DNA of 64,000 nt. It comes from Geosiphon pyriformis (taxonomy: Eukaryota; Glomeromycota; Glomeromycetes; Archaeosporales; Geosiphonaceae). The stretch covers positions 200,922-264,921 of the forward strand of contig JAAOMT010000003.1 in the NCBI GenBank assembly GCA_016748015.1. Reading direction: 5' to 3'. A program made the translations under genes and the position numbers. Of this stretch, positions 1 through 13,300 are shown in pieces (positions within the stretch are counted from its first letter, which is position 1; each line of letters opens with the position of its first letter). A model generated the notes under the pieces. The model saw only the letters and a program-made list of their open reading frames with translations. It did not search any database and was not told the origin of the DNA.

Positions 1-1474
1 TACTTTATTCAATTCTAAAAAAAGAAATTGGCTAGTATGTGATTAAGTTGTTTTTACATATATTATAGCATTAAATTAAGAAAAAATTCCCGAATTGTGT
101 GTTAAAATAATTGTGTAATCCAAAATCATTTACTATTACTTTTTCCAAGACTGTACCTATTTTACAACAAAAAAGTCTTGCAAAATTGACAGATGTTGTT
201 AAACAAGATTCACTCTATTGGCAGTCATATGACTGATATTTTATCTCAAATTTAAATTAGTGAAGGCTTATTCTTTTTGGTAGAGAACCAAAGAAACCAA
301 GATCTTTACGAGAATATTAGACTATATAAACAATTTTGTGTGAAGATATAAAACATAACTATGTTTTATTTAAAATCAAATAAATTTTCCCTGAACACAT
401 AATTTTTTCTGATTTTTGTTCATCTTATTAATATTTTATTCGATTATATAGGTTTGATAGTGAAACCCAAATTTCTTACATTTAATAAAACAAATTTGAA
501 TTTATAGGTTTCGAAGTTAGTTTCCAAATAAGTTAAAAACCCTAAGATACACTCACTTAGGAGAGAATTAATGTATTCGAGAGCAAGTTTAACTGTCTAA
601 TTTGATTAGTGTGAAATACATAACCAAAAATTGGTATCTAAAAAACAAACCATAATTAAAATATTATGGTACAAGACATTTGAAGTTACCATAACACATA
701 ACATGTAATCGACCAAATCAATTAAAGTTATATTTAATTAATTATTACACTCAAAATTTAAATATTAACCATGAACATGTGATAACAAATTCGATTTGAA
801 AAAATCTCATAATGCTTTAAATAAAAAAACATTAAGAGATAATAAAGAGAAAGATAGAAAAAATAATAATAAAAAGATAGTGAAATAAAATATTAGAAAA
901 ACAGAAAGAAAATTATTGAGAAAAGAATAAAAAGGAATATTGAAGCAATAATAAAAAAGAACATTAAAGAACAAATAAAGAGAAACATTGAAAAAGTTGT
1001 AAGAAAGAGATTGGGATAATGATAATAATAGCTAAGATTCAACGACATTACCAAAAATTTATTTTTATAATAGTTAAGAACCAGATGTTATTAAATATTA
1101 TTAAAAATTTTAAAATTAAGAAAAAAATCAGAATATATATTAATAACATATGATGAATGTATATTTTATTCTAATAATGGCAAAAAAGGAATTTGGGCCA
1201 AAAAAAGAGAATTCTCATTATGCAAAAAATGAAAAATTAATAATGGTCAGTTAATTTTTCACAGAGATAAATAAATGATTACAACTTAAAACTGCTAATA
1301 TTCAAAATCATTCAACAATTTCAAAAGAAATACATTGTTATTTAACATCAGAAAAATAATAAATTATATTGAACGCTGAATATTTATTTGAACAATTAGA
1401 AAAAAACAATTTCAAATTGTGAAAAACAACTAAAAATGCATAATACATATTTTGAACCAAATATTTAATATCAA
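1..1474. other. AT-rich intergenic stretch, no gene seen
   Basis: No open frame of useful length in any frame. Bases 838-1015 are strongly purine-rich on the + strand (many aaaga/gaaaa words); they may be the eroded N-terminal part of the transposase remnant that follows, but the frames are too broken to say so. Confidence 0.5.
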
Positions 1475-1999
1475 TCAAATTATTCTAATGAAAAATTAAA
1501 AGAACAACCTTAAGAAATGCATCAAGTTTTATTAAAAGAGAAAAATGGCCACTAAAAGAATTTTTGGCTGAATGTAAAAAATGCAAAAACAATTACAATT
1601 ACACTTTTTGTTGTGCATGTTGAGTAATTTCTCTGGAACCAGATTTTTTAGCACAAAAAAGTCCAATTGCAAAAGTAATTGAAAAAGCAAGACAGAAATG
1701 TATTTTTTATCCTAAATTTCATTATAAACTGAATTTAATTGCGAGATACTGGGTAGGAGCTAAATGTTATGCCAAAGAAAATTGTGATTATTCATGGACA
1801 GGATTGGAACAAATTATACCTCAAAGTCTCGAATCTGTGCCTTTAATTAAAATTAGAAGATTATTAGAAAACCTTATGCATCTTTTATAAAAAAGGCATT
1901 TGTGGTAAACTTGCAGAATATGCAGTTAAAAAATACAAATTTCATAGAAGAATTTCGAATAATATTTTAGAAGAATTAAATCAAGTTTATATTGAATAA
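1475..1999 (+). pseudogene. Degenerate DDE-type transposase (transposon remnant)
   Basis: A broken protein is readable across frames. The main readable block, about 1547-1885, includes the words FYPKFHYKLNLIARYW and CDYSWTGL; after a frame change near 1890 the text continues GICGKLAEYAVKKYKFHRR to a TAA at 1997. These words match, from my knowledge, the C-terminal part of a repeated DDE-superfamily transposase-like family common in Glomeromycotina and other fungi, where the FYPK-H-E-N-E-YW block carries the last acidic catalytic residue; here the position reads LNLIARYW, so the acidic residue appears lost. Visible damage: an in-frame TGA at 1621, an in-frame TAA at 1511, and frame changes near 1545 and 1890. 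The first two thirds of the protein are not recognisable. No terminal repeats were found. The family name is inference; that this is a decayed protein is directly visible. Confidence 0.7.
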
Positions 2000-3181
<1,182 letters not shown>

Positions 3182-3631
3182 GATTGATATATGTTCATCT
3201 CAACCTGCAAACCAATATCTTTTTACTCATTTCTCGATACTCAATATTAAAATTAAAATATTCTCATTATTTACAAAAAGAGATAAAAAAAATTGAAATT
3301 GAAATTCCACAATCTTTTGGAAATTCCCTTTTTTTAGTCAACAAAGACTAGAAGATCCTTGATTTAATAACAAAAATAGAAAATCATTTTTTTGCCAAGC
3401 ATCAGGTATGTTAAAAAACAATTTCCTTTCGAGATCAGTTGAACTAAATAAATTAAGTCATTTTAATTTTTTTGGAAAACCTGTGCTATCTTGAAAATTT
3501 CCTTGGGATCATAGATGGTTTTGTTAAAGACGGTTAGCCTCTTTTTAAAATAGGAATCTAGGTTCTGCCATTTGAAGTCGCATTTTTCCAATTTTAACCT
3601 TTATTCTATATGCTTAAACAGATCACTACTT
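3182..3631. other. 3' flank of the O-fucosyltransferase-like gene
   Basis: AT-rich non-coding sequence downstream of the minus-strand gene that ends at 3632. No other gene is seen. Confidence 0.5.
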
Positions 3632-5128
3632 CTATTTCCAGCCTTCATTTTCGCTTTCTTGTACTAAATTTTGGTGCATGAGTTGTGCAAACCCTGAAAA
3701 TGTACTTCCAGATGTCCCAAAAAATCGACGGCTTTGAGCTACTACCAAAAGTTCTACCATCGGTATTAAAAATTTTCCCATAGGAAAATTATCTATGGGA
3801 TTTTTTAGCTCATTTAATGGTGATAATTGTGATGAAAAGTTTGCCAAAGTAACAACGCAAGGGAATTTCTCAAAAAATGGAATTAGAATAGGATCATTTG
3901 ACATGGCATCAGTTGCGATATAAATTAACTGATTTTTCTCAACGCATTTTGATAAAGCATGTTGTAATCCTATACCGAGTTGACCATCCTCATTGTGTTT
4001 TTTAGGTTGTATTGCTTCATCCAGCATTTTAAGTATTTCTTGTACAGTTTGTAATCGAGCTTCTTGAAAATTTGAATCCCCAATCCGTAAGTGTACTCCA
4101 ATAAAACTCAATACACCACCTAATTTTTGCACAATGTCATTAGCAACCTTGATAACAACCGGATGCGAAAACACCATTTTCTTCTCGAAGCTTTCTTGAA
4201 ACAATTTATTTTTAGGTAAGGAAAACATCACCCGTTTAGTGCCAAATACAGAGCGAAGTTGGACCAATTTCTCAGGACGTGATCTTAGATCACATAAATT
4301 CATGACTTCTTTGGGACTTGATTTGTTAAAAATCGAATTAGGAGTAAAATCACGAAATATAGGCTTTCGTCGTAAGCTATTCTCCAAATAGAAAATTTCT
4401 CTTTCTCGTTCACGAATATTTAAACTTGATTCCAAATTTCGAGGCGAGAAATCAGGCCGATTGATCATTCGAACATGATTTTTGATGAATGACATGTCAA
4501 ATAGTTGATCCCAAGGTAATAGGGTATACGAATAAAGGTTCCGGTAGCATATTCGTCTATATTTTTTTTCAAGTAATTCGCATTCTGAGATGTTTTTTGT
4601 TGACCGAATTAATTCTGAAATTAATGTCTCTAATTGGGCATTTGCTTGCCAGCTTACTGATTTGCCCAGTATTATTGGTGGAACAATCAAGGTTCGATTC
4701 GTAGACCAAGCTAAAAGAATAGCATTGGTCAAGGAAATTCTTTGATTTGCAAAACCACTATGTGGGATGTAAGTAATGTATTTTTCTTGAAAGTCATATT
4801 CTCGTTGGGGTTGATCTTGCAAGCTCAAGTTTAGAAAAAGGTCTTCTCGACATTGAAGGGCTGGGTATATTTTGGTTTCGGTTGATTGTTCATTTTCATT
4901 TGACATTGCATTAATCTTTAGGATTGTTTTATCGTATGAAATCAACAATTGATGAGGATAGTCGGCTTCTTGTCTTCCATTATTAATATGAAAACTCATG
5001 ATCAAACTGAAGAGGTAAAAAATGGAAGAAAAACCTATAATTCCAGCAAATAAAACCATGAACTTTTGATTCCTCGCTCGAAATTCGGGCCTTTCGAATA
5101 ATGGTAACACGTGTACTTTGCTATTCAT
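3632..5128 (-). CDS. GDP-fucose protein O-fucosyltransferase-like type II membrane protein
   Basis: Single-exon gene, 498 aa. The N-terminus (about 22 residues, basic) is followed by one hydrophobic segment at residues 23-46 and a long lumenal part, the topology of a Golgi/ER glycosyltransferase. Near residue 121 the motif IPHSGFANQRISLTNA resembles the N-terminal GDP-fucose-binding loop region of the O-fucosyltransferase fold (GxxNQ), and HLRIGD at 346-351 is the HxRxGD motif shared by O-fucosyltransferases and alpha-1,6-fucosyltransferases, whose Arg contacts the GDP-fucose phosphates. IYIATDA near 404 and FGTSGSTFSGFAQ near 470 match the C-terminal conserved blocks. Likely role: transfer of fucose, or another GDP-linked sugar, to secreted proteins. 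The acceptor cannot be told from the sequence. The ATG at 5128 is chosen because it gives the short cytosolic tail before the membrane anchor and is preceded by AT-rich non-coding DNA. Confidence 0.8.
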   Translation of the reverse strand: MNSKVHVLPLFERPEFRARNQKFMVLFAGIIGFSSIFYLFSLIMSFHINNGRQEADYPHQLLISYDKTILKINAMSNENEQSTETKIYPALQCREDLFLNLSLQDQPQREYDFQEKYITYIPHSGFANQRISLTNAILLAWSTNRTLIVPPIILGKSVSWQANAQLETLISELIRSTKNISECELLEKKYRRICYRNLYSYTLLPWDQLFDMSFIKNHVRMINRPDFSPRNLESSLNIREREREIFYLENSLRRKPIFRDFTPNSIFNKSSPKEVMNLCDLRSRPEKLVQLRSVFGTKRVMFSLPKNKLFQESFEKKMVFSHPVVIKVANDIVQKLGGVLSFIGVHLRIGDSNFQEARLQTVQEILKMLDEAIQPKKHNEDGQLGIGLQHALSKCVEKNQLIYIATDAMSNDPILIPFFEKFPCVVTLANFSSQLSPLNELKNPIDNFPMGKFLIPMVELLVVAQSRRFFGTSGSTFSGFAQLMHQNLVQESENEGWK

Positions 5129-6857
5129 TTTTTGTGAATTTTATCAGGATGGTTTGAAGTTGAGTAGAAATTTTTCATATTGAAACACAACGCTTTTTCA
5201 AATGATGGTTTGATTTTATAGCCGTCTCATAAACCAAATGATTGATATGATGCTATTACATGAATATGCTTCAGTTCAATCAGCTCGAAAGGCTATTAGC
5301 GTGGTTTATTCATCTAATTGATTGTCTCTTTTGACAAGTCTAACGATTTACTGATTTTTCAATAGTGGTTAAAAAATTTCGAAAATTCTATGATTTATTG
5401 TCAAAACAAATAAAAACTATTTTTAAATTTGATTAAGATAAATCATTCTTAATAAAGAAATCTTGGTGAGAATAAAATGAGAATGGGATAGCACTTTTAC
5501 GTCTTTGAGTATAGGGAAAAACTTCAAAAAATTTTATTTGAAATTTGAAAAACTAGACTGACTAGCTTAAAATTCCTATTCATCAAATTTATTCTGTAAA
5601 TCAGGTTTTAACGGTGAATAATAGAAAATACCCTAAGCCAGTTAATATTTTTTTCATAAAAAAAAAAAGAAGCTGAATCATGAATTTTAGCCAAAATATT
5701 CTGCAATCAGTATACAGTTTTCTAAAGTTTTATATAAAATTTTTTCGTTTTTTTCTTAAAAATTTAAAATGAAGAATCTTCAACCATTGGAACAAATACA
5801 GCCTAAGATCTTCAATTCTGTTTCAATTTTAACTTTATTAGCATACATAATTTTCCCATTGACAATTTTACAGAAAATAGGTGGCCAGAACAATAAATAA
5901 ATAATTTTTTGGTAAAAAAGACAATATAATATTATTATATCAAAAATATTTAATTAATTTTTATACAATTAAATGTATTAAATAAATAAAATGAATTTTG
6001 ATATAAAAAAATTTATAGCATTTATGAATCAATTTTTTTTTAATAATATTTTAATCATTGATAATATAAACAATTTTTTTTAAAACCACAAAATATCAAT
6101 TACTCATTTTTTTAATATATAAAATTAAATTAAAATAATTGAATAAATATTAATAATATTATATTTTAAAATTAACTAGCAAATACATAAAATCATTTTA
6201 ATTGTTTTATTGAGATTGAGTCTTTTTTTATTTTCAATTGGTTTCTTAATTAATATCTTTAAAACTGATTTTTTTATTAATCCATTTTATTATAATCAAC
6301 TTATTTTTGGTTTTTTTTATATTTTCACTATATTTTTTTATATCTGCTAAACCTTTGTTTTTTATTACCATTTAAATATAAAATTATTTTTTTTCAATAA
6401 ATAATTTATGCAAATTTTAATACAAACTTTTATATAGCTTAATTAATTCTAAGTGTTTTAAAAGATAATATCAATAAATCAAAACTTCTTATCTCTTTTT
6501 TTTGATCCAAATTTATTACTCTACCATATCATGTCAGAAATTAGGCTTTATATTTTAAAGAAATTTTTAAAATAACAGAATATAGAACCTACATATTCTC
6601 TTCATTATACACAAGAGTTTAACCCAACAGATTATGCTTTAAAATTCATTCCAAATCATAATTCTCCAACGAAAAAATGCAATTTTTTAGGCATTTTATC
6701 AATCATTATAATTTTAACCAATAAGATTTATTAAGTGGAAGTACATATTATGAATTGTGTAATAATTTAGCAGGGAAATTCAATATCTATTTGGATTAAA
6801 TTGAATGTACCTTTTACTTCAAAGACTTCATAGCAAAAAAATATCGGTCACTTAACT
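5129..6857. other. AT-rich intergenic region
   Basis: Between two minus-strand genes. Bases 5880-6480 are extremely A/T-rich with long T runs and no open frame; the rest shows no recognised gene. The proximal part (5129-5350) presumably holds the promoter of the O-fucosyltransferase-like gene, but no motif can be named. Confidence 0.5.
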
Positions 6858-7918
6858 CTATTTCTCATTTATGATTTCCGAAGCAGCATTTAGCTTTTGA
6901 ACATAGAATCTGTGAGTTTTGAAAAAGGTACAACGTTCCTCTACCTCTTGTTTATATACAGAAATTAGCTCTTCATATTCTTGAGTAGTTAGACCCATTG
7001 ACTGTGAAAGTTCCTGAGTCTCACGAAATAATACAGAGAGGTTCTCTATGGCCAAATCTCCCACTCTTCCTGCCCAATGACCTAAAGGAATCGATTTTTC
7101 ATGTTTTTTTATGGCATTAACTTGCCCTGTCTGTTTTAAAAAATTGGGAATTTTTTCACTTATTTGACCATTGTATCCTTTCGATTTTAAGTGTTGGTTT
7201 ACTAAACAAATCAGGTTTAAAAAATTTCATTAACCCAATTCCAAAAACAATTCATGAAATTATTGAAAATCTACTCACAGGCATTGGTTAATCGTCTCGT
7301 GGAAGGACCATCGCTATAATGTTGAACATCAAATTCAACAATTTCAATCCAACCCCCTGGTTTTGTCACTCTAATTAGCTCTTTAATGGCAAAATCTTCA
7401 TAATCTTGTTCTTTAATATCAGCTAAAAGGAACCTCATATGCACCAAATCAAAAATATTGTCATTGAAAGGCAATTTTGGGGTTTTCAAAAAATCAAGTT
7501 CAATAAAATTTAAGTTTGGTGTAGAGTGATTGGTTGGAAAGAAATTGGAGATGTCAACCCCGGTGATCTCAGCTTTAGGATATTCATGAGCAAGTTCTAA
7601 AGCCCAGGTGCCAGCACCACAACCCAAATCAAGAACCTTTGCGTCGGGACGTGAAAGCACTTCACCGACTGGCGAAGAAAAATTTCCTTGCCAAAGAAAT
7701 CTAATTAAATAGTGTTGAATGTGTAAACGAGGGACTCCATTGATGTCCTTTGGTATAGCAAATTTTGGATTTTCTTCTCTATAAGCATGCTCTCGACCAT
7801 TTACTTTCTCTTCAGCAGATTTTCTACGTTCAGAGTCATGGGATTTACGTGGCTGAATCGATTCCACACAAGGAGTTTTTTCTTCGTGACGTGATTGACG
7901 TGAACCCATGATAATCAA
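6858..7918 (-). CDS. Class I SAM-dependent methyltransferase
   Basis: Two exons: 7918-7279 and 7201-6858, intron 7278-7202 (77 bp, GTGAGT...TTTAG). The junction splits a Leu codon and gives RLTNALNQHLKSKGYNG, in frame to the TAA at 6858; total 327 aa. Motif I VLDLGCGAG at residues 95-103 and the acidic VDIS at 121-124 bind S-adenosylmethionine; DLVHMRFLLADIKE and RVTKPGGWIEIVEFD correspond to the post-I and VI motifs. After the splice, IPLGHWAGRVGDLAIENL continues the C-terminal half seen in fungal methyltransferases of the LaeA/UMTA-like group. The first 45 residues are polar, basic and probably disordered. No signal peptide or membrane segment, so cytosolic or nuclear. The substrate is unknown; such genes are often expanded in fungi and do not by themselves show a biosynthetic cluster. 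Confidence 0.85.
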
Positions 7919-8923
7919 ATTAGACCAAAAACTAAAGTTTTGAAGGGTTAAATCAACTTTTGGTGCTCTTTAGAATTGATTTGAGAAGGTTAAAAATTTT
8001 AGGATTAAGAATTTGAAACTTTTATGAGTGAATAATCAATTCTACTTTGGAAAAGGAAAAATTGAGAAACTGAATTCTTAAATAGTTTTTGACCAATCGA
8101 AGAAAATGCTTTGGATAAAGTTCAGTATGTTATTACGCCTTTATAAACTAGATTACCAATATTGTATTCACGTCCATTAAGATCGTGTAATATCAAAAAA
8201 CCCTGCGGCTTTTTTCACGGGGGACAAAAGAAATTAAAAATTGTCAGAGCGATTAGATTAATCAATATTTTATCAATGCACGGTACTATTATGCATTACA
8301 ATCTTGATTAGATAAATCAATGCAAGGTGTAGGATATTTCCACAACAGGAAATTGGGCTTAAATCCTATGACTTGGGCTCTTCTGGGCGGTTTTTAATTC
8401 TTTGACTGTGCAGAAATTTTTCCACGATTCAAAAGCGATGGTGTTAATATTAAATAATCAAAGATATCAATTCAACGAGTAAACGACACATCTTCTAAGT
8501 TAACATATCAAGAGCCACCTGCACTGTAGATACTGAAAGACATTTTATTCAAATAATCTTTGCAATGTTCATTCCCATGAATGGGAGTTTTTAACTTCTA
8601 AAACCTTAAAAAAGCCAAATTATTTCCGATATTTAATTCGCTATGAAATACAAGTAACTTTTCTTGAATCCATGAATTAATTAGGTCTTTGAAATAGATT
8701 TAGGATGCTGGAAAATTATTAAGAAAGATCCGAAACCTAAATCAATTTTTATTATCACTGGTCATTTATAATCAGTTTCATGCTTTAATCTAGAAATGGA
8801 CTAGCTGCTAAGCATTGCTGATAATTTTTTCATTTGCACCAATTAAGGAAATTTGGACACTGTGGGATAATAAGATTATTTGCACTAAAACCAATTACAA
8901 AATATTAAATATATATTAGTAAA
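7919..8923. other. Intergenic, nothing recognised
   Basis: Promoter side of the methyltransferase gene and 3' side of the next minus-strand gene. A short G/C-richer word is present at about 8200-8225 (ctgcggcttttttcacgggg). No open frame with coding character. Confidence 0.45.
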
Positions 8924-10317
8924 CTAAAAATCGGCCAAAATCAAAAGGGCGCAGCCCCAAAGAATGAACGCAAAGATATTTCCAATATTTTCAGCCCGAT
9001 GCTCTAACCCTAAAGAACCAGCGCCTGACGAAGTATTCGTAGGTTTTAAAGATGGTGTTGTATTAATTTTCACATTAGTAGTAGCTGTGGTACTCGAGGT
9101 TTCGGAGTTGGAAGTAGTCAAAGGATCTTGAAGTTCAATTATTGAACTGGACGACAAACTTGGGGTAGTAGCTGCCATTCGGATTTTAACACTTGTTGTG
9201 ACGTTAATTACTTTGCCGTTTTTTGTAGTAGTTACAACAGTTGGACTTGAGGTAAATGAGAATTTTGCCTTTGGTGTTGGCTTGTTTGAATTTTTTGGCG
9301 TTATTTCTATGTATTCATTGGGAAAATTTTTGGTTTTTGATGAACTAGTTTTTTTGGTCTTGGAAGTGTTTTTTGCAGAAGGTGCCTTAGATTCGTTATG
9401 CCCAAAAGACAAAGGGGTCTTAAGCGGGAGAACAGATGCTTTTCCTGATGGAATATTCGGGAGGGGTGAAATTGAAGGAGATGAATTAAATTTAATTTTT
9501 GATGAAAGTGGTAAAACTAAGGCGGGAGTAGGTGAAATTGTTATAGATGAATCGGTGGGAATATCGGTTGGAAGGGGCACGATTGATACAGATGAATTAG
9601 AAGTTTCGCTGGCAGTTGTAGTTGTCTTGATTGATGCGGTTGAAGTGGATGTCAATTTTTTTGAGGACTTTGATTTCGACGGCTTGGGCGTTGGCTTGCT
9701 CTTCTTTGATTTCTTTGTCTTTGTCACATAAATGGTCTTTGTTATCTTTATGACTTTCTGTGTTTTTTTTGTGATAGTTGTTACGGTGCTTAAGACCTTT
9801 ATGCTTTTCGAAAGACTAGGGCCAGCTGAAGATTGTGTAGGGGAGGTTTGGGGAAATTCAAGTCCAGTAATCGTTGATGCGGTGCCTGTAACCTGAACGG
9901 TAGTAGTTGGAGAGGTTAAAGTTGTGTTCAACGAGGGTTGAGTTGTCGAGGAGGTGTTGGTGAGGTTGTTTAAAGACACAGCCGCTGAAGAGGTCGTGTT
10001 TACTGTGATCGTCGTTGCTGGTGCTGAGGTCACTAGTGTAGAAATTGTATTAAGTGTTTCTGCAGGACTTTGGACGGTTGAATTTTTCGTATCAATTTTA
10101 TCTAATGGCTCTTGACGTTTTGTAATTACTCTTTCAAAATTAAAAAAAAGTTTAGAATCAGAAAATTAAAATATTCAGATCAATATCTTCAGGTATTCAC
10201 AAACCTTTTGCCTTCAGCTTCAGCACACTTGAAAAGAAAAATTGAAATCACAATAGATAAAAAAAGGAACTTGAACGAGAAAAACAACGACATATTTTTT
10301 CTTCGTGGCGACATCAT
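8924..10317 (-). CDS. Secreted Ser/Thr/Lys-rich mucin-like protein, probable GPI anchor
   Basis: Two exons: 10317-10205 and 10130-8924, intron 10204-10131 (74 bp, GTTTGT...GAAAG); 439 aa, in frame throughout. Exon 1 encodes a signal peptide (core LFFSFKFLFLSIVISIFLF) followed by EAEGKR and, just after the junction, VITKRQ: two dibasic sites of the kind cut by Kex2-type proteases. The mature protein is dominated by Ser, Thr, Pro and Val, with a strongly Lys-rich stretch in its first half (KKTQKVIKITKTIYVTKTKK). It ends in a small-residue site (SSGAGS) and a hydrophobic tail (FAFILWGCALLILADF), the layout of a GPI-attachment signal. It is expected at the plasma membrane or wall and heavily O-mannosylated. 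No enzymatic domain is visible. ATG 10314 is an equally possible start. Confidence 0.78.
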
Positions 10318-13300
10318 TTCATGAGTATTGTTTGAAGAGCTTAAAAAAAATTGCTTTCGAAAATGGTCTGTTTTTTGGAAAAGAGTGAAAAACTATTCAA
10401 TAGTCTTTTCTTGACTTCGCCTACTAGAGGTTAAAGTTTTTGACTTCAAATAATAATACAAAATGAAAATATGCGCTGGTTCCAGAACCTCAAAAACGCG
10501 ACGAAGAAAATTTGCAGCTTCACTTCAACCAGCGTATTTCTAAAGATTTCCGAAACACATTAATTTTCGCCATAGAAGTAACCTTGTAAATATTTTTGGA
10601 ACTGATAAATAAATATCGTTGATTATAAATAAACTAATCATGTTTTGATTTCACTTTTCAGTTGCAGAATTTTGGAATATCAAAGTTTTATCTTCTTTGT
10701 TTGACCAGGGCTTATTCACGAATTCAAATACTATCGATTTTTGTTTTCTTCAAAACTTTTATCTAAATGATATTATCCTCTCTAGAAATATCGTAATGAT
10801 TTTTTTGTCTCTTAACTGAAGAATTATCAATGTATAGTTCATGATAGATAAAAAAGTTCAAGGTTTCGAATGTTTCAGCTTCAGAGGTCTCAGTTTCAAA
10901 TTTTTAATCGTTTAGTTTTGAGGAAATTGTATGGAACTTGCATATCAAATAATCCTGGTTTTGAACACCCTTCAAACAAGATGGTTGATGGGGGTTTTTT
11001 TGACGATGTGATTATCTGAAGTTTGATTCATTGGATATCTGATATTTGTAAAAGATTATGATGAAACTGAAACCTAAATAATTTTTAAAACGATCAATTG
11101 CCATCAATCCCTGAATTTTTTACTTTCTCGAAATAAAATATGTTTCGGAATTTTGCAATCTATATCATAGATCGACATAAAACCAGCTTTAGCTATTTAA
11201 AATGTTGAAACCTCAATTAAATGGGAAACATCATCAATGTATAAGTTGACTTTCTAATTTTTTAAATCAGCATGAAGTCATGTGCAGTGGCTTGGTGGAT
11301 TGAGTGATATTTTTTTCATCAAATCTGTCCGGGCATTCGTTGTACTCCTACTCTTGAACGAGTGCTTTGTGACTAGTAAATTCCGTTTAAAATCATCACT
11401 ATTGGCTGGCCTCTTTTTTGAAAGCTGTCCTTTCGCCTGCCATGTATATATTTTTCGGCCTCTACATTCACCTATCATTCTCCCATATGGTTATTTTGAT
11501 GGCCGCTTTTTTGCTCTTGCTCCTTTACGTTTTACGACTTTCGTTTTTCATGTCAAGTTTCTTGCGATTGTTTTGTATCCAATCTTTTTTCATGCATTTA
11601 CAACGGTTTAAGCACCCTTTTTTCGTGGAATTGATCACTCAATTTCAACCAGGCTCAAGTAACATGAGTTTTATCAATAGTGCATTCGCATTTCTTGGAC
11701 ATATGCGTCGTTAGCTTTAGCTGATTTGATTTTTTTCACAATCGCTCTCACCAACGCTTTAATTTTTTCAACTATTCATCTTCAGGTCTATAATACTACA
11801 TATTTTCAACTCCAAATTTTCTTAGCATAAGTTAGTTCGATTGTTCTGTTAAGTGTGGAAGAAGCATCTGTTGCCCGTTGGAAGCCAGCTAGGGTCCTTA
11901 TTTGAAGTACAACCCCACTCTAAAAACTACTTGCTTATCTTTGTTTAGGAAATGGCTATTCATTATTTCTGTACTTTTTGACCAATAATGAGCAGCTAAA
12001 AAAAAGAATTGGTAATATATAAATGTGGACTTGTTCAAATTCAAACCACTGGCTTTTTTTTCGTTTAAATCACTCAAGATATCCTATAAGTGCAATTTAA
12101 AAATATAAAAATCTTTTGCTTTAGCTCTGAGTCAATTCAGAAAATCCAGGTAGTGAAAATTGATTTATGTATTTCAAGTATGTTAAGATCTAAATCCAAT
12201 AGTTAACATTTTTGATATTTGTTTTTCCTCTTAAAATAGTAAAACACCTTTCAAATAAATTGGGAAATTTGCATGTCCTACAAAAATAAAAACCATTGAA
12301 AACTTGAATTATATGAAAATTATTGCTAAAGATTCTCTCGAGTTTTTTCTTGAAAGTACCATGATTGATTTTATTATTATTTTTGCCTAAATCAAGAATA
12401 TAATGCAATAAGTTTTAATCTTGAAGTTTTATTTAAACCAACAAAAAAATTATTTGTCACTAAAAATTATGATGATAGATAATAAATATCATAAATATAA
12501 TAAATTTTACAAAATATGAAATTAATTAACTTTCTAAACCTAAAGTATAAAGTTCATATAATATTTGTTTAAGCTTTTAAAGAAAATCGAATCATTAATT
12601 TGCTTAAAAATCTTAGCCACAATTTCTAATTTTTTTCATGTTCGTTATTAAAAAAATTTGTAATCTTGTAAACAGTTGTGAACTCGTATTTTTTTTTAAC
12701 ATCTAGACATTCTGTTCTCAGATAAACTCTTATTTTTAATGGCTTAAGATTAGACTTGAAACAAATGTTCAATTTTATTCTTCAATAAACATTTTGTCTA
12801 GTCTTCAAAATATTTGGTGTTTTTACTCCTTATATTTTAAACATTATTATGATTCAAGATTAATAGATCTCGGCAGTCATAAAAACCTTTCAATTATAAC
12901 TCCTTATATTGGAAATGTAAAAAATAACAGGAATATTTTTGTTTATTTGTTATCTCAACAATAATTCTAGCATTTATTAGTCACTTGAAAATATTTATTC
13001 AGATTGCAGTTGATGGATGGATGGTGGGAGGGATGGATGGATGGTGGGATGGATGGATGGATGGATGGATGGATGGATCAGGTAGATAACTGAAAATAAA
13101 ACTTTTGAATTTGTTTCAGGTTTATTTTTAGATTTTATCAAACATTTTTTTAAACTAATAGATGTAATATCAACGGGACAGGAATGCGGATTCTTGAAAA
13201 ACAGAATTATCCAAGAAAATATTTCTTTTTGGTGTATTGACTGATTGAAACGTTGGGCCTGAAGCTATAGCTTTATCAAATTTAATTATCTCTTTGATTA

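Noticed and set aside
6858-7064. Separate 68-aa gene next to the methyltransferase
   Set aside because: It is the second exon of the methyltransferase: a 77-bp GTGAGT..TAG intron joins both parts in phase, with continuous family-like sequence.
9198-9731. 177-codon + strand open frame
   Set aside because: It is antisense to the Ser/Thr/Lys-rich secreted protein, which has a spliced signal peptide and a GPI-type tail; the low-complexity codons of that gene keep the opposite frame open.
10473-10546. Inverted repeat as a regulatory hairpin
   Set aside because: Only 8-9 paired bases with a loop of more than 50 bases; expected by chance at this scale.
11418-11714. Hydrophobic 98-codon + frame as a membrane protein
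   Set aside because: Another + frame overlaps it and is hydrophobic as well, which is typical of T-rich sequence; no start context or family support.
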